Source: Melioribacteraceae bacterium (GTDB lineage Bacteria > Bacteroidota > Ignavibacteria > Ignavibacteriales > Melioribacteraceae). From it: a stretch of DNA of 64,000 bases. The stretch's first letter is position 1, and each line of letters begins with the position of its first letter. This document shows, piece after piece, positions 34,640 to 44,172 of this stretch. The translations under genes were made by a program, and so were the position numbers. The notes beneath the pieces are model-generated. The model saw only the letters and a program-made list of their open reading frames with translations, was not told the DNA's origin and did no database searches. Location of the stretch: NCBI GenBank assembly GCA_022181065.1, contig BQMY01000117.1:20100-84099 (forward strand), written 5' to 3'.

Positions 34640-35524
34640 TTAAAAAAGTAACTTATCTACCGATAAAACTGAAACAACTAATAACACATAAATATTAACC
34701 GATAAAAATGCTTTTCGGTATATGACCCGATCCAATGAATCGGATAAAATTGATTTCGAACTTAATACCAGCCAAAAACTTAAAAGTAGCACACCGGAAA
34801 TTCCAACAATACTGGCTGAGATATCAAATAGTGGAATAAGAAGGCTGCTGAAACCCAACGCTGCAATCCATACGAAAGTAATTCGTCTCAACTGTATGCT
34901 GCTGAAAAGTTTTGTGAGAGTGGGAAAACCGGCTTTATCGTAATCTTCACCAAACAAAAGGAGCAACAGCCAAAAATGGGGAATCTGCCAAATAAAAAAG
35001 AACATTGCAAGCGCAAGAATATGTGGATCAGTTAAAGAACCACCCATTGCGCTCCAACCAATAACAGGTGGAATCGCGCCGATTATGGAACCAGGTACAA
35101 CTGCCATAGCGTATTTTTTCTTCAACGGTGTGTATATAGCGTTATACCACACAAGTGTTACAAAGCCTAAAAGCAAAACTGTCTCATTAATAAAAGCTAA
35201 TACCAAACTTCCGGATATAATCTGCAAAAAAGCGAATATTAAAGCGTTTTCGGGAGAGATCTTCCCTGCCGGTATCGGACGTGATTTGGTTCTATCCATT
35301 AGCGCGTCAGTATCCCGCTCCTGAAAATGATTTAACGCTGATGAACCACACGCGAGTAAAAAGACTCCAATGACAGGTGCTAAAATTGCTGGTGTTAACT
35401 GACCGGTAAACATTACTGCCCCAATCCCAACAGAAATAGCCACAAAGAATGTAATTCTGAATTTGCTCAACTCAAGAAATACATTCATCTTGTCATGGAT
35501 ATATGTAGCCGCAATGCTGCTCAA
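34640..35524 (-). CDS. ctaB: Protohaem IX farnesyltransferase
   Basis: UbiA-superfamily prenyltransferase that makes haem O for haem-copper oxidases. The allylic-diphosphate motif reads NHFQERDTDALMDRTKSRPIPAG, and nine hydrophobic helices follow. The TTG start (35524) shares bases with the CoxII stop (TTGA) and has GGAG five bases upstream; a later ATG at 35488 would give a shorter form without a ribosome site. It supplies the oxidase encoded next to it. No ctaA-like haem A synthase is in the window, so whether haem A or O is used is open. Confidence 0.93.
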   Translation of the reverse strand: MSSIAATYIHDKMNVFLELSKFRITFFVAISVGIGAVMFTGQLTPAILAPVIGVFLLACGSSALNHFQERDTDALMDRTKSRPIPAGKISPENALIFAFLQIISGSLVLAFINETVLLLGFVTLVWYNAIYTPLKKKYAMAVVPGSIIGAIPPVIGWSAMGGSLTDPHILALAMFFFIWQIPHFWLLLLLFGEDYDKAGFPTLTKLFSSIQLRRITFVWIAALGFSSLLIPLFDISASIVGISGVLLLSFWLVLSSKSILSDSLDRVIYRKAFLSVNIYVLLVVSVLSVDKLLF

Positions 35525-36189
35525 TTAGTCTCCATATTTTCTGCCATTTCGGAAGCAGGTTCAACTTTTGTGGAATCAACTTCATACCATGAAGCAAATT
35601 CCTGCTCGGGCATTACTACAACCGCGGAATACATCATTGAGTGTTTTAATCCGCAATATTCAGCGCAGGCAATATCATAAGTGCCAACTTTGTCTGCCGT
35701 AAACGCCAGATAGTTTATACGTCCCGCAATTACATCTTCTTTTATTCTGAATGCAGGGATATACAGTGAATGGTTGACATCAAATGATTCAAGATTGAGT
35801 TTAATCGGAGTTTTTACCGGTACGTACAAAGTGTCGGTTGATTTACCATTTTCATAATCAAATTGCCATTCCCACATGCGTGCTTTGGCTTCAATTTCAA
35901 AAGCGCCTTCGGGTACTTCCCTGATAGTTTTATAACCAAGATAACCGTAATAAAACATTGTCAATACAAGTATAGTAGGGATACCAATCCAGATAATCTC
36001 CAACCAGATATTTCCATGAATATCAACAGGTTTATGACCTTTTTTCCTGTGGTACTTAAAAACAAAATAAATCATCGTGACGGTAACACCAACAAGTAGC
36101 AGGAGCGAGATTGCTGTAATGTAAAGCATCACATCGTCAACGGCGCCCGTAGTTCTGCTTGCTGCTTGTCCGGATAGTAAAAAATACAT
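35521..36189 (-). CDS. coxB: Cytochrome c oxidase subunit II
   Basis: Two TM helices (about 20-45 and 65-85) followed by a cupredoxin domain with the complete CuA site CAEYCGLKHSMM. The aromatic patch MWEWQFDYENG is the electron-entry region. There is no fused cytochrome c domain, unlike caa3 subunit II. ATG 36189 is preferred, with GAGG six bases upstream; GTG 36201 overlaps the CoxIV stop but lacks a site. The absence of a fused haem domain fits the presence of two separate c-type cytochromes in the operon. Confidence 0.93.
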   Translation of the reverse strand: MYFLLSGQAASRTTGAVDDVMLYITAISLLLLVGVTVTMIYFVFKYHRKKGHKPVDIHGNIWLEIIWIGIPTILVLTMFYYGYLGYKTIREVPEGAFEIEAKARMWEWQFDYENGKSTDTLYVPVKTPIKLNLESFDVNHSLYIPAFRIKEDVIAGRINYLAFTADKVGTYDIACAEYCGLKHSMMYSAVVVMPEQEFASWYEVDSTKVEPASEMAENMETN

Positions 36190-36197
36190 TTTCAACC

Positions 36198-36488
36198 TCA
36201 CCTGTTAACTACATCTAAGAAAGTTAAAACAAATATTACCACAATGGTAAAACCGCTCACCAATAAAAAGACCTTAAATATTGGTTCTTCATATTTAATA
36301 TGCATGAAGATATTTATCACAAGAGCTGATTTTATTGCTGCTATAAGCATAGCAATCGCGAGGGCGACCATGCCGAAATCAATTCCGGCAACCGTTACGG
36401 TAATTGAAGTTAACGCTATAAGAGCCAACCAGACTAATATATAGGTTCCGTATCCGGTAGAATGATGATTAGTTTCTTCTTGATGCAT
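36198..36488 (-). CDS. Cytochrome c oxidase subunit IV
   Basis: Small three-TM subunit (96 residues) of the bacterial CoxIV/CyoD-like class, here following subunit III by nine bases. It opens with a His-rich, soluble MHQEETNHHS segment. Its helices carry few polar residues, and the role is structural. Named from topology, length and position, as the sequence itself is poorly conserved. Confidence 0.8.
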   Translation of the reverse strand: MHQEETNHHSTGYGTYILVWLALIALTSITVTVAGIDFGMVALAIAMLIAAIKSALVINIFMHIKYEEPIFKVFLLVSGFTIVVIFVLTFLDVVNR

Positions 36489-36497
36489 TCTTAATCC

Positions 36498-37127
36498 TTA
36501 ATGTATTAAATAGAATAGCGGGAAAAGGAAAATCCAAATCAAATCGACCAGATGCCAATACAATCCCGAGTTTTCAAGTTTTACATAATTATCGTGTGTT
36601 ACACTACCTCTGCTGACAAAAACCAGCATGAATAGTAATATTACAATACCAATTATAATATGCAGCCCGTGTAATCCGGTCATAATATAATACAATCCGA
36701 AAAATACAATTTCGCCATCCTGCTTGTTAAGCATAGTTTCACTTCCCGGGTAGAGGTCGTGAGAAAATTTGGAGGACCATTCAAAATATTTATTAACCAT
36801 AAAACCGAAGGCGAAAAATATGGTCAATACCAGATTGATAATTGATAAAAATTTATTCTTTTTCTGAAGCGCAAGGATTGAAAGCGCCATAGTTAAACTG
36901 GAAGTAAGCAGAATTATAGTATTCAGCGTTCCCATCGTTGTATCAAGTTCCAAAGCAGCTAGCTTGAACTGATCGGGATACTGGAATCTATATACCGCGT
37001 ATGCCAAAAACATTCCGCCAAACAATAATACTTCTGTAAAGAGGAACAACCACATTCCCATTTTGGCGCCGACATCGTCGCGGTGCACATGATGATCTAC
37101 TGCTGCTGCCTGATTACTTTGACTCAT
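36498..37127 (-). CDS. coxC: Cytochrome c oxidase subunit III
   Basis: Five-TM form of subunit III (209 residues), typical of caa3/bo3-like and A2-type oxidases. GMWLFLFTEVLLFGGMF, YYIMTGLHGLHIIIG and YWHLVDLIWIFLFPLFYL are the conserved helices. It overlaps the end of subunit I by 14 bases. The N-terminus is His-rich (DHHVHRDD). Role: stabilises subunit I and may aid proton uptake. Confidence 0.93.
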   Translation of the reverse strand: MSQSNQAAAVDHHVHRDDVGAKMGMWLFLFTEVLLFGGMFLAYAVYRFQYPDQFKLAALELDTTMGTLNTIILLTSSLTMALSILALQKKNKFLSIINLVLTIFFAFGFMVNKYFEWSSKFSHDLYPGSETMLNKQDGEIVFFGLYYIMTGLHGLHIIIGIVILLFMLVFVSRGSVTHDNYVKLENSGLYWHLVDLIWIFLFPLFYLIH

Positions 37128-38757
37128 CGTTCATTTCCTCCAACTGGCTGAAATCATAAGGTTCACGGGTAACTGTTGGTATTTCATGGAAGTTTTCCAA
37201 TGGTGGTGGTGACGCTGTATGCCATTCCAGAGTAACACCTCCCCAGGGATTTCTCGGCGCTTTCGGACCTTTGAACGCACTGTAAAATATATTTCCAAAA
37301 ACTATTATCATTGTTATACCCATTAGCCATGAACCAACTGTTGATATAACATGCAAGTCTGTGAATTCAGGAAGATAATCGAAGTATCTTCTTGGCATAC
37401 CCATGTAACCAAGAATAAACTTGGGGAAATAGAGCATATTAAACGCTACGAAAAATAATCCAACGCCCCAGTTTGCGAGTTTAATATTATACATTCTGCC
37501 AAACATTTTCGGGAACCAGTAATATAATGCCGCAAAGAATATTGTTCCTGTACCGCCAAACATTACATAGTGGAAATGCGCCACAACAAAATAAGTATCG
37601 TGAAGATGAATATCTGTCGCAAGTGAACCAACTACTAGTCCGGTTAAACCACCAATAGAAAATAACACGATAAATGCCATTACCCATAGTAGTGGCGGTT
37701 TCGGATCAATCGAACCTTTATACATGGTCGCAACCCAGTTGAACACTTTAACACCACTTGGAAGCGCAACAATAAATGTCAACAGGGAAAATATTATACG
37801 CGCTGTATCACTGATACCACTGGTGAACATATGGTGAGCCCATACGAGGTAACCAACAAACGCGATTGCCAATGAAGAAAACGCAATAGCTTTATAGCCA
37901 AAAATGGTTCTTCTCGCAAATGTGGGTATTATCTCCGAAACAACACCCATCGCCGGTAATATCATAATATAAACCGCCGGATGAGAATATATCCAGAACA
38001 AATGCTGATACAAAATCGGGTCACCACCCAACGCAGGATCAAAAATACCAACACCAAAAGCTCTTTCCAGAATTACAAGAAGAATTGTAATACCAATAAT
38101 TGGAGTAGCGATTATCTGAATCCATGCTGTTGAATAAATACTCCAGATAAAGAGAGGCATGCGGAAAAATCCCATACCGGGTGCGCGCAATCTGTGAACG
38201 GTGGTTACAAAATTTATACCTGTTAGTATTGATGAAAAACCAAGTACAAACGCCGCGAATATCGCCAATGAAACATTTGTTCCTGTTCTGACACTATAAG
38301 GGATATAGAATGTCCATCCTGTGTCAATCGGGCCACCCGGGAGAAACAGGGATACAAGAACCAGAACCGCTCCAATCATGTAAACATACCATGAAAGAAG
38401 ATTCAGCCTCGGGAAGGAGACGTCTTTTGCACCCAGCTGGATCGGAAGAAAGAAATTCCCGAATATCGCCGGAAGACCCGGTACGATAAAAAGGAAGATC
38501 ATAATTACACCATGAAGTGTAAAAAATGTATTGTATGTCTGGGCGCTCACGATGGTCTCACCGGGAGCTATCAATTCAAGTCTCATCAACAAACCGAGGA
38601 TGACACCTACAATAAAAAATCCGGAAATAGTATAGAGGTACATCAAACCGATACGTTTATGATCGGTAGTCAACAACCAGGCAAGAATCCCTGAATGTTT
38701 ATTCGTACTCTCTTCGTAAAAACTCTTTTCGGAAACAGCAATAGTTCCGTTTGCCAT
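37114..38757 (-). CDS. coxA: Haem-copper oxidase subunit I, A2 type
   Basis: Catalytic subunit that reduces O2 and pumps protons, with about 12 TM helices in 547 residues. Ligands seen: CuB His and cross-linked Tyr in YSHPAVYIMILP, WAHHMF (two CuB His), and HDTYFVVAHFHYVMFGG for haem. The residue after HP is Ala instead of the Glu of A1 oxidases, and it is preceded by YS. That YSHPxV pattern defines the A2 subfamily, as in the Rhodothermus caa3 oxidase, where the Tyr/Ser pair replaces the proton-relay Glu. It starts 13 bases after the Sco gene. Confidence 0.96.
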   Translation of the reverse strand: MANGTIAVSEKSFYEESTNKHSGILAWLLTTDHKRIGLMYLYTISGFFIVGVILGLLMRLELIAPGETIVSAQTYNTFFTLHGVIMIFLFIVPGLPAIFGNFFLPIQLGAKDVSFPRLNLLSWYVYMIGAVLVLVSLFLPGGPIDTGWTFYIPYSVRTGTNVSLAIFAAFVLGFSSILTGINFVTTVHRLRAPGMGFFRMPLFIWSIYSTAWIQIIATPIIGITILLVILERAFGVGIFDPALGGDPILYQHLFWIYSHPAVYIMILPAMGVVSEIIPTFARRTIFGYKAIAFSSLAIAFVGYLVWAHHMFTSGISDTARIIFSLLTFIVALPSGVKVFNWVATMYKGSIDPKPPLLWVMAFIVLFSIGGLTGLVVGSLATDIHLHDTYFVVAHFHYVMFGGTGTIFFAALYYWFPKMFGRMYNIKLANWGVGLFFVAFNMLYFPKFILGYMGMPRRYFDYLPEFTDLHVISTVGSWLMGITMIIVFGNIFYSAFKGPKAPRNPWGGVTLEWHTASPPPLENFHEIPTVTREPYDFSQLEEMNDESK

Positions 38758-38770
38758 TTATCGAAACTCC

Positions 38771-39541
38771 TTAATTCTTCTTATTTTTTCTGAGAGTTAA
38801 AATTCCAAAAAATCCAGCAACAAATATTAACATTACACTCCCGATAATTCTGGTAAGATTAAGAGTATATCCCCTACCTTCGGGATCGTAACTGAAACAA
38901 AACTGCAAAACTTTGGCAATTGTCGGACTCGTTTTACCACTCTCTGCGTCCAGCAAAGCCATTTTAACATCAAACTGGTTGTATGTATCACCAAACAAAT
39001 ATCTCGATATCTTACCGTCCGGCGCGATTGTTATAAGAGTACCGGCGTGAAGAAATTCATCACCCTGTTTCTTGAAACGAAAACCAACCGATTCGGTAAG
39101 TTTATTGATTGTCAAACTGTCACCTGTTAAGAAATTCCAGGCGCTTTCAGGAAATTCACGTTTGATTCCATGCAGATAATTTTTCTTCCAGTTTGCGGCA
39201 ACTTTATAATCTTCGGAATGGTCAAAACTGATCGTTACCACCTGAAAATCTTCCTCAGGAGTTAAATCAACTCTGTCAACAACCCAAGCAAGTTCGGTTA
39301 GCAACGGACTACAAATACCGGGGCATTCATAATAAACCAATGCCAGCAGTGTAGGCTGCTCATGGATTACCTTTTCAAGTGAAACTGTATCACCGTGAGA
39401 GTTTACAAATTCAAGCTCGAGTGGTATATATTCACCAAGTTTTTCATCTACACCAACCTCAATTTCCTGTTGGGTGTCAGCAAATAAAAAAGCTGATATA
39501 AATAAAATTATTAACAATATGTAATTACCGGTTTTCAGCAT
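38771..39541 (-). CDS. SCO1/SenC copper chaperone
   Basis: Thioredoxin-fold copper chaperone for the CuA site. The copper-binding ECPGICSPL (Cys73, Cys77) and the distant His in FLHAGTLITIAPDG are present. An N-terminal signal/anchor (about 1-22) and a C-terminal TM helix (SVMLIFVAGFFGILTL) place it at the periplasmic face. The gene is directly upstream of the oxidase subunit I gene, which fits CuA delivery to CoxII. The second anchor at the C-terminus is less usual for Sco, which normally has only one. Confidence 0.9.
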   Translation of the reverse strand: MLKTGNYILLIILFISAFLFADTQQEIEVGVDEKLGEYIPLELEFVNSHGDTVSLEKVIHEQPTLLALVYYECPGICSPLLTELAWVVDRVDLTPEEDFQVVTISFDHSEDYKVAANWKKNYLHGIKREFPESAWNFLTGDSLTINKLTESVGFRFKKQGDEFLHAGTLITIAPDGKISRYLFGDTYNQFDVKMALLDAESGKTSPTIAKVLQFCFSYDPEGRGYTLNLTRIIGSVMLIFVAGFFGILTLRKNKKN

Positions 39542-39545
39542 ATAT

Positions 39546-40460
39546 TTAGGATATACTCTCTTTTAGCTTGTTATACAAGTTTGACCATTCGTCGTCACTC
39601 AAACGTGTCACATTACTCTTAAAACCTAAATCCATCGGAGATACTGATACAGCTGTCTTGAATATTTCAGCAGATTCAAATTGTTTTTCAAGAAAATGCG
39701 AAAGAACTGTTTTTTTACAGTAAACCACTTGCTTCAAGCCCTGATCCATATTGGAATCATATTTACCGATCGCTGATTTTAACAAAGCTGATTCAATTTT
39801 ATTTTCTTCAATCACTTTCTGAACGGCCAAATTAACCGGTATAGTATTCGGTTTAACTTCACCTTTGGAAATATTGTAAGTCATATCCAGTGTAGCGACT
39901 TCTTCATCGGTAATCTCGGGATAATCATCCGCAAACGTTCTTACGTAATGGATCATAGCCACTCTGTCCTCTACAGGCAGATATTCATATGCAGCCATAC
40001 CGTTTTGAAGAATACCTTCCTGAAGTGTTTTGTACAAATCAGGAAATGTTCTACCATTTGTCCATCCATCCGCGTTGTGGAAATTTCTTGGCGGGGGATT
40101 TAGAGCAGCACCAGCAGGACCTTTACCCATACCGTCCGAGGCATGGCAGGAAGCACAATTCTGCTCGTACAATTCTTTACCTTTTTCCACCAAATCGCCG
40201 GGAGCCTGAATTTTTGCCAAATCCATAGCAGGTACAATTCCACCCTTCTGCATTTCGACACTTCTTCTTACATCAGCCGAATCGAGAATAACTTCAGGAG
40301 CTTCATTAAATGAAATCGTGTCAAGGCTATTCAAATAATATATTCCGCCTATAACCGCGACAACTAAAAAGTAAGGATATGCCCAGCCAAAAAGTCGTAC
40401 AGGGTCTTTTAACAATTCAACAAAGCGAAGTTCGTCTTCCAATTTTCTATTGTTTTCCAT
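39546..40460 (-). CDS. Membrane-anchored monohaem cytochrome c
   Basis: One TM anchor (about 25-42 in the longer form), a cytochrome c domain with CASCH and a probable axial Met in LQNGMAAYEYLPVEDRVAMI, then about 115 residues of charged helical sequence with no match I recognise. ATG 40460 is used; an in-frame TTG at 40472 adds four residues. It follows ActF by 16 bases. Since ActE is fused to ActD and CoxII lacks a haem domain, this cytochrome may be the shuttle between ACIII and the oxidase. That is inference. The long C-terminal extension is odd for such proteins. Confidence 0.82.
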   Translation of the reverse strand: MENNRKLEDELRFVELLKDPVRLFGWAYPYFLVVAVIGGIYYLNSLDTISFNEAPEVILDSADVRRSVEMQKGGIVPAMDLAKIQAPGDLVEKGKELYEQNCASCHASDGMGKGPAGAALNPPPRNFHNADGWTNGRTFPDLYKTLQEGILQNGMAAYEYLPVEDRVAMIHYVRTFADDYPEITDEEVATLDMTYNISKGEVKPNTIPVNLAVQKVIEENKIESALLKSAIGKYDSNMDQGLKQVVYCKKTVLSHFLEKQFESAEIFKTAVSVSPMDLGFKSNVTRLSDDEWSNLYNKLKESIS

Positions 40461-40475
40461 TCCAGAATCCAAAAA

Positions 40476-41666
40476 TTATAATCTGAAGTTAATACCGCGT
40501 TTCAATTTCGGGTCGCCAACAGGCATCATATTCATTTTTTTATAAAGTGTAGCAAAAACCGTGATTACAAGTCCAACCGCAAGGATTGGGAAACCTAATT
40601 CCATCCAGCCAAAAGGTACACCATCTTTACTGTAAGTTGGCATAACAAGCCAGAACAGATCCACGATGTGAGCAAAGAGTATCCATAGTGCCATAAACTT
40701 TAAAACTTTCGGATTACTCTTCGATGGCTGTGATAACAATCCGAAATAAGGAACCACAAAATGTACAATCATCAGGAATATACTGGCGTAAACCCAGCTA
40801 CCTTCCCAACGGTCGATAAACCAGAAAGTTTCTTCCGGAAGGTTGGCGTACCAGTAAAGCATATACTGACTGAACGCGATATATGCCCAGAAGTTTATGA
40901 AAGCAAAAAGTAAAGCACCAAGCGCGTAATAATGGTCTTTGTTTATTCCTTTGGCAAAATAGCCGTTTTCGTCCATCTTGATAATGATGAAAGTCCCCGC
41001 CGCGATCGCTGCTAAAATGGTGCCTGAGAAATAGTACACACCATACATAGTAGAGAACCAGTGGGGTTCAAGACTCATCAACCAGTCAATCGAGGCAAAG
41101 GTTAATGTGATTGCGAAAACAGGCATAAATATCGCTGAAAGCCTGATGTTTCTTGTAGTAAGACTCTGATCACCCGATTTATCCTGCTTTCTTGAATTAC
41201 TTGTAATCATAAAATAAAAGGCAATCCAGAGTAGGAAAAATACGGCAATTCTGATTGTAAAGAACTCCATATTAAGATATGGTGCTTTAGATTTCAATAT
41301 TTTATCTGTCGCGACCACATCACTGTGCGTCCAGTGGTACATGTCATGCATATTAAGATAAACAGGAATAGCCACAATCGGGAGTACAATCAGCACAGCG
41401 GCGAGTACTTCCATAACACGTCTGAACGGTACACTCCAAACCGCGCCCATAAGATATTCTATACCTATCATGAACAAGGCACCAAGCCCGATAGAGGTAA
41501 GGAACATAAGTACAATAAGATTATTGTATGCCGCGCGGGTGTGGTCAGTAAAGTAAGCTATAACAGCAATCACTAAACCTAATGCAAATAAACCGTAGCC
41601 GAGTTTGGTTATTAAATCCGGCAACTCTTTTTTTGTATAATCAATTTTTATGGAAGTTGAACTCAT
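40476..41666 (-). CDS. actF: Alternative complex III membrane subunit ActF
   Basis: Ten-TM membrane subunit of the quinol:cytochrome c oxidoreductase (ACIII), related to ActC but shorter (396 residues). Typical strings include IGLGALFMIGIEYLMGAVWSVPFRR and ISFAF-like aromatic helices such as INFWAYIAFSQYMLYWYANLP. In known ACIII structures ActC and ActF face each other in the membrane, and ActC holds the quinol site. It sits directly after the ActD-ActE fusion and starts at ATG 41666 with GGAG upstream. Confidence 0.9.
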   Translation of the reverse strand: MSSTSIKIDYTKKELPDLITKLGYGLFALGLVIAVIAYFTDHTRAAYNNLIVLMFLTSIGLGALFMIGIEYLMGAVWSVPFRRVMEVLAAVLIVLPIVAIPVYLNMHDMYHWTHSDVVATDKILKSKAPYLNMEFFTIRIAVFFLLWIAFYFMITSNSRKQDKSGDQSLTTRNIRLSAIFMPVFAITLTFASIDWLMSLEPHWFSTMYGVYYFSGTILAAIAAGTFIIIKMDENGYFAKGINKDHYYALGALLFAFINFWAYIAFSQYMLYWYANLPEETFWFIDRWEGSWVYASIFLMIVHFVVPYFGLLSQPSKSNPKVLKFMALWILFAHIVDLFWLVMPTYSKDGVPFGWMELGFPILAVGLVITVFATLYKKMNMMPVGDPKLKRGINFRL

Positions 41667-42802
41667 TGTAAATCTGTCTCCTTAGCATTTAGAGATCTCT
41701 GTAAAGCGCGCAGGTACAAAATCGATGCCCATCTTTCTTCTCTTGTCATAAGTGACGAGTAGGATGGCATAACATTCTGACCTTCCATAATTACATGATA
41801 AATTCTTCCGTCGCTCCAATTCCTGACTTTCTCGGAATGCAAACTGGGTGGATTTGGAAATTGTCCGCGTAAACGGCTATCCCCTTCTCCGAAATATCCG
41901 TGACAAGGACTGCAATACGTGTTATATTTTTCTTCACCGAGTTTCAGGTTTTCCTTTGAAGGAAGCAGCGGATTAACCATTGCAACAGCCGCCTCTTCAG
42001 GTTTACCAATGTATAGATATGGTAAATTGTTTCTTGATACAGTACCCGCCACAGGGGTCAACATCGCTCTGTTTTCACCGTAGAATGAAAAATCATCCTG
42101 TGCGATAACTTTCTCCTGATGCATCATCCAGTCAAAAGGAGTCATAAACAGAAGTTTGTTCATGGTAAAGTAAGTCGCGCCTGATACAATAATAAATGTT
42201 ACAAGCAAGAATCCTAAAAATTTTGGTTCAAGAATAACATTTTTATGATTTATCTCTTCATTGTCATAATAAACAGGTGTAATTTCTTTTCCGCCAATTT
42301 CGGCAAGGAAAGCTTTTACATCAACTTCATTGAACAACTTATCTTTTGCTTCAATCGAAACACCAAACTTGTCAACCGATACTTTTTTCATGTATTCGGA
42401 ATCGTGAAGCGGGTGTTTGTTGTTTGGAAATTTGAAGAACACAATCAGCATTGACATCACAGTCGCTATTGAAGCTGAAAGTACAGTAACCTCAAACATA
42501 ACGGGTACATATGCCGGGAACGGGAAGAAAGGTTTTCCACCGATTACCTGAGGATAGTCAATTACTGACATCCAGAACATCAATGCTAATGCGGTAAAAG
42601 TACCGGTCAAACCGAACACAAGCGCGAAATACCCCAATTTTGAAGGCGGCAATTTCATCGCGTGATCCATACCATGTACTGGATATGGGGTGTTAACATC
42701 GTAATCTTTGTAACCTTTTTCCGATACTTTCTCGGCAGCATGAATAATATCATCCGGTGTATCGAAAATAGCGGTTATTGAATGAAGTATTTTTTCGCTC
42801 AT
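41663..42802 (-). CDS. Fused alternative complex III subunits ActD-ActE
   Basis: N-terminal part (about 1-180): ActD/DUF3341 type, with two TM helices after the PVHGMDHAMKLPPSKLGYFALVFG region. C-terminal part (about 190-379): a TM anchor (KFLGFLLVTFIIVSGATYF) and a monohaem cytochrome c domain with CSPCHGYFGEGD and VMPSYSSLMTREERW (axial Met), as in ActE. ActD and ActE are separate genes in Rhodothermus and others, so this is a fusion. ATG 42802 (379 residues) has GGAGGA eight bases upstream; TTG 42808 would lie over the ActC stop. Overlaps ActF by four bases. Confidence 0.85.
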   Translation of the reverse strand: MSEKILHSITAIFDTPDDIIHAAEKVSEKGYKDYDVNTPYPVHGMDHAMKLPPSKLGYFALVFGLTGTFTALALMFWMSVIDYPQVIGGKPFFPFPAYVPVMFEVTVLSASIATVMSMLIVFFKFPNNKHPLHDSEYMKKVSVDKFGVSIEAKDKLFNEVDVKAFLAEIGGKEITPVYYDNEEINHKNVILEPKFLGFLLVTFIIVSGATYFTMNKLLFMTPFDWMMHQEKVIAQDDFSFYGENRAMLTPVAGTVSRNNLPYLYIGKPEEAAVAMVNPLLPSKENLKLGEEKYNTYCSPCHGYFGEGDSRLRGQFPNPPSLHSEKVRNWSDGRIYHVIMEGQNVMPSYSSLMTREERWASILYLRALQRSLNAKETDLQ

Positions 42803-42804
42803 AA

Positions 42805-44172
42805 TCAATGTCCTCCATGGCTTGGCTGAGCGTCATCATTAACCGCTTTAACTTCAGCGATAGATACAACCGGCAATGTTTTGGTGAACAACAACAACAG
42901 AGTAAAGAATAAACCAAAACTACCAATCAAAATACCCGCGTCAGTCAAAGTTGGTTTATAGTAAGCCCAACTTGATGGAAGGAAATCTCTTGAAAGTGAT
43001 GTAACTGTAATAACAAATCTTTCAAACCACATACCAACATTCACAAGCACACCAATAATAAACATTGCCGGAATATGTCTTCTGATTTTTTTGAACCAGA
43101 ATAACTGTGGGAATATCACGTTACATGAAACCATAATCCAGTATGCCCACGCGTACGGACCAAATAAACGGTTCATAAACGCGAACTGTTCGGGCTGCAC
43201 ACCACTATACCAGGCAATGAAAAACTCCATCGCGTAGGCATAACCAACGAGCGAACCGGTAAGTATAATGATTTTGTTCATCTTCTCAAGAGTATTGAGA
43301 GTAATTATATGTTCAAAATTGAAAATCTTTCTGATAAATATCAGTACGTTCTGCACCATGGCAAAGCCTGAGAACACAGCACCCGCAACGAAATACGGCG
43401 GGAATATTGTAGTATGCCAACCCGGCATGATTGAAACGGCGAAGTCATAACTAACAATGGTATGTACAGAAAGTACAAGCGGAGTAGCGAAACCGGCAAG
43501 AATAAGATATACCATTTCATAATGCTGCCAGTGTCTGTTTGAATGTCTCCAACCCATACTGAATACCGAATAAATAAGCTTCTTGATTTTGTTAGTCGTT
43601 TTATCCCTCAAAGTTGCAAAATCGGGGATAAGTCCAACGTACCAGAAAATCAATGAAACGGTAAAGTAGGTAGATACCGCAAACACGTCCCAAAGTAGTG
43701 GCGAAATAAAGTTTGGCCACAATGAGTGCTGGTTAGGATATGGAAGAAGATAAAGCGGCAACCAAGGGCGACCGATATGTATTGCCGGGAAAATAAGCGC
43801 GGTAATAACGGCGAAGATGGTCATACCTTCTGCAAACCTTGCAATACCTGTTCTCCACTTCTGTCTGAAAAGGAATAGAATCGCCGAAATAAGAGTTCCC
43901 GCGTGACCAATACCAACCCAGAACACGAAGTTCACAATCGGAAGTCCCCATCCGACCGGGTTATTGTTACCCCATAAACCTGTACCGTAGTAGAATGAAA
44001 GCGCTAAACTTATAGCACCGATTCCAAGCATACTAACGGTAACAGCAAGAGCAATGTAAAATTTCTTATCGGGTTTACTCTCAAGCGGCTTAATGATAAC
44101 ATCGTCAATCGACCGTAAGGAAGGTTTCCCTTCAACAACCGAAAGCTCTTGAGAATAGTCAACAGCTGACAC
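42805..44172 (-). CDS. actC: Alternative complex III quinol-binding subunit ActC
   Basis: NrfD/PsrC-like ten-TM subunit (455 residues) that binds menaquinol in ACIII. Recognisable regions: [52 protein letters not shown], and [16 protein letters not shown] [27 protein letters not shown]. The GTG start shares the TAGTG junction with the ActB stop and has GGAGGATGCATA before it. It ends two bases before the ActD-ActE start. Assignment rests on length, family sequence and position between ActB and ActD. Confidence 0.93.
   Translation of the reverse strand: MSAVDYSQELSVVEGKPSLRSIDDVIIKPLESKPDKKFYIALAVTVSMLGIGAISLALSFYYGTGLWGNNNPVGWGLPIVNFVFWVGIGHAGTLISAILFLFRQKWRTGIARFAEGMTIFAVITALIFPAIHIGRPWLPLYLLPYPNQHSLWPNFISPLLWDVFAVSTYFTVSLIFWYVGLIPDFATLRDKTTNKIKKLIYSVFSMGWRHSNRHWQHYEMVYLILAGFATPLVLSVHTIVSYDFAVSIMPGWHTTIFPPYFVAGAVFSGFAMVQNVLIFIRKIFNFEHIITLNTLEKMNKIIILTGSLVGYAYAMEFFIAWYSGVQPEQFAFMNRLFGPYAWAYWIMVSCNVIFPQLFWFKKIRRHIPAMFIIGVLVNVGMWFERFVITVTSLSRDFLPSSWAYYKPTLTDAGILIGSFGLFFTLLLLFTKTLPVVSIAEVKAVNDDAQPSHGGH

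Noticed and set aside
36189..36201. GTG start of CoxII at 36201
   Set aside because: It overlaps the CoxIV stop without a ribosome site, whereas ATG 36189 has GAGG at the right distance.
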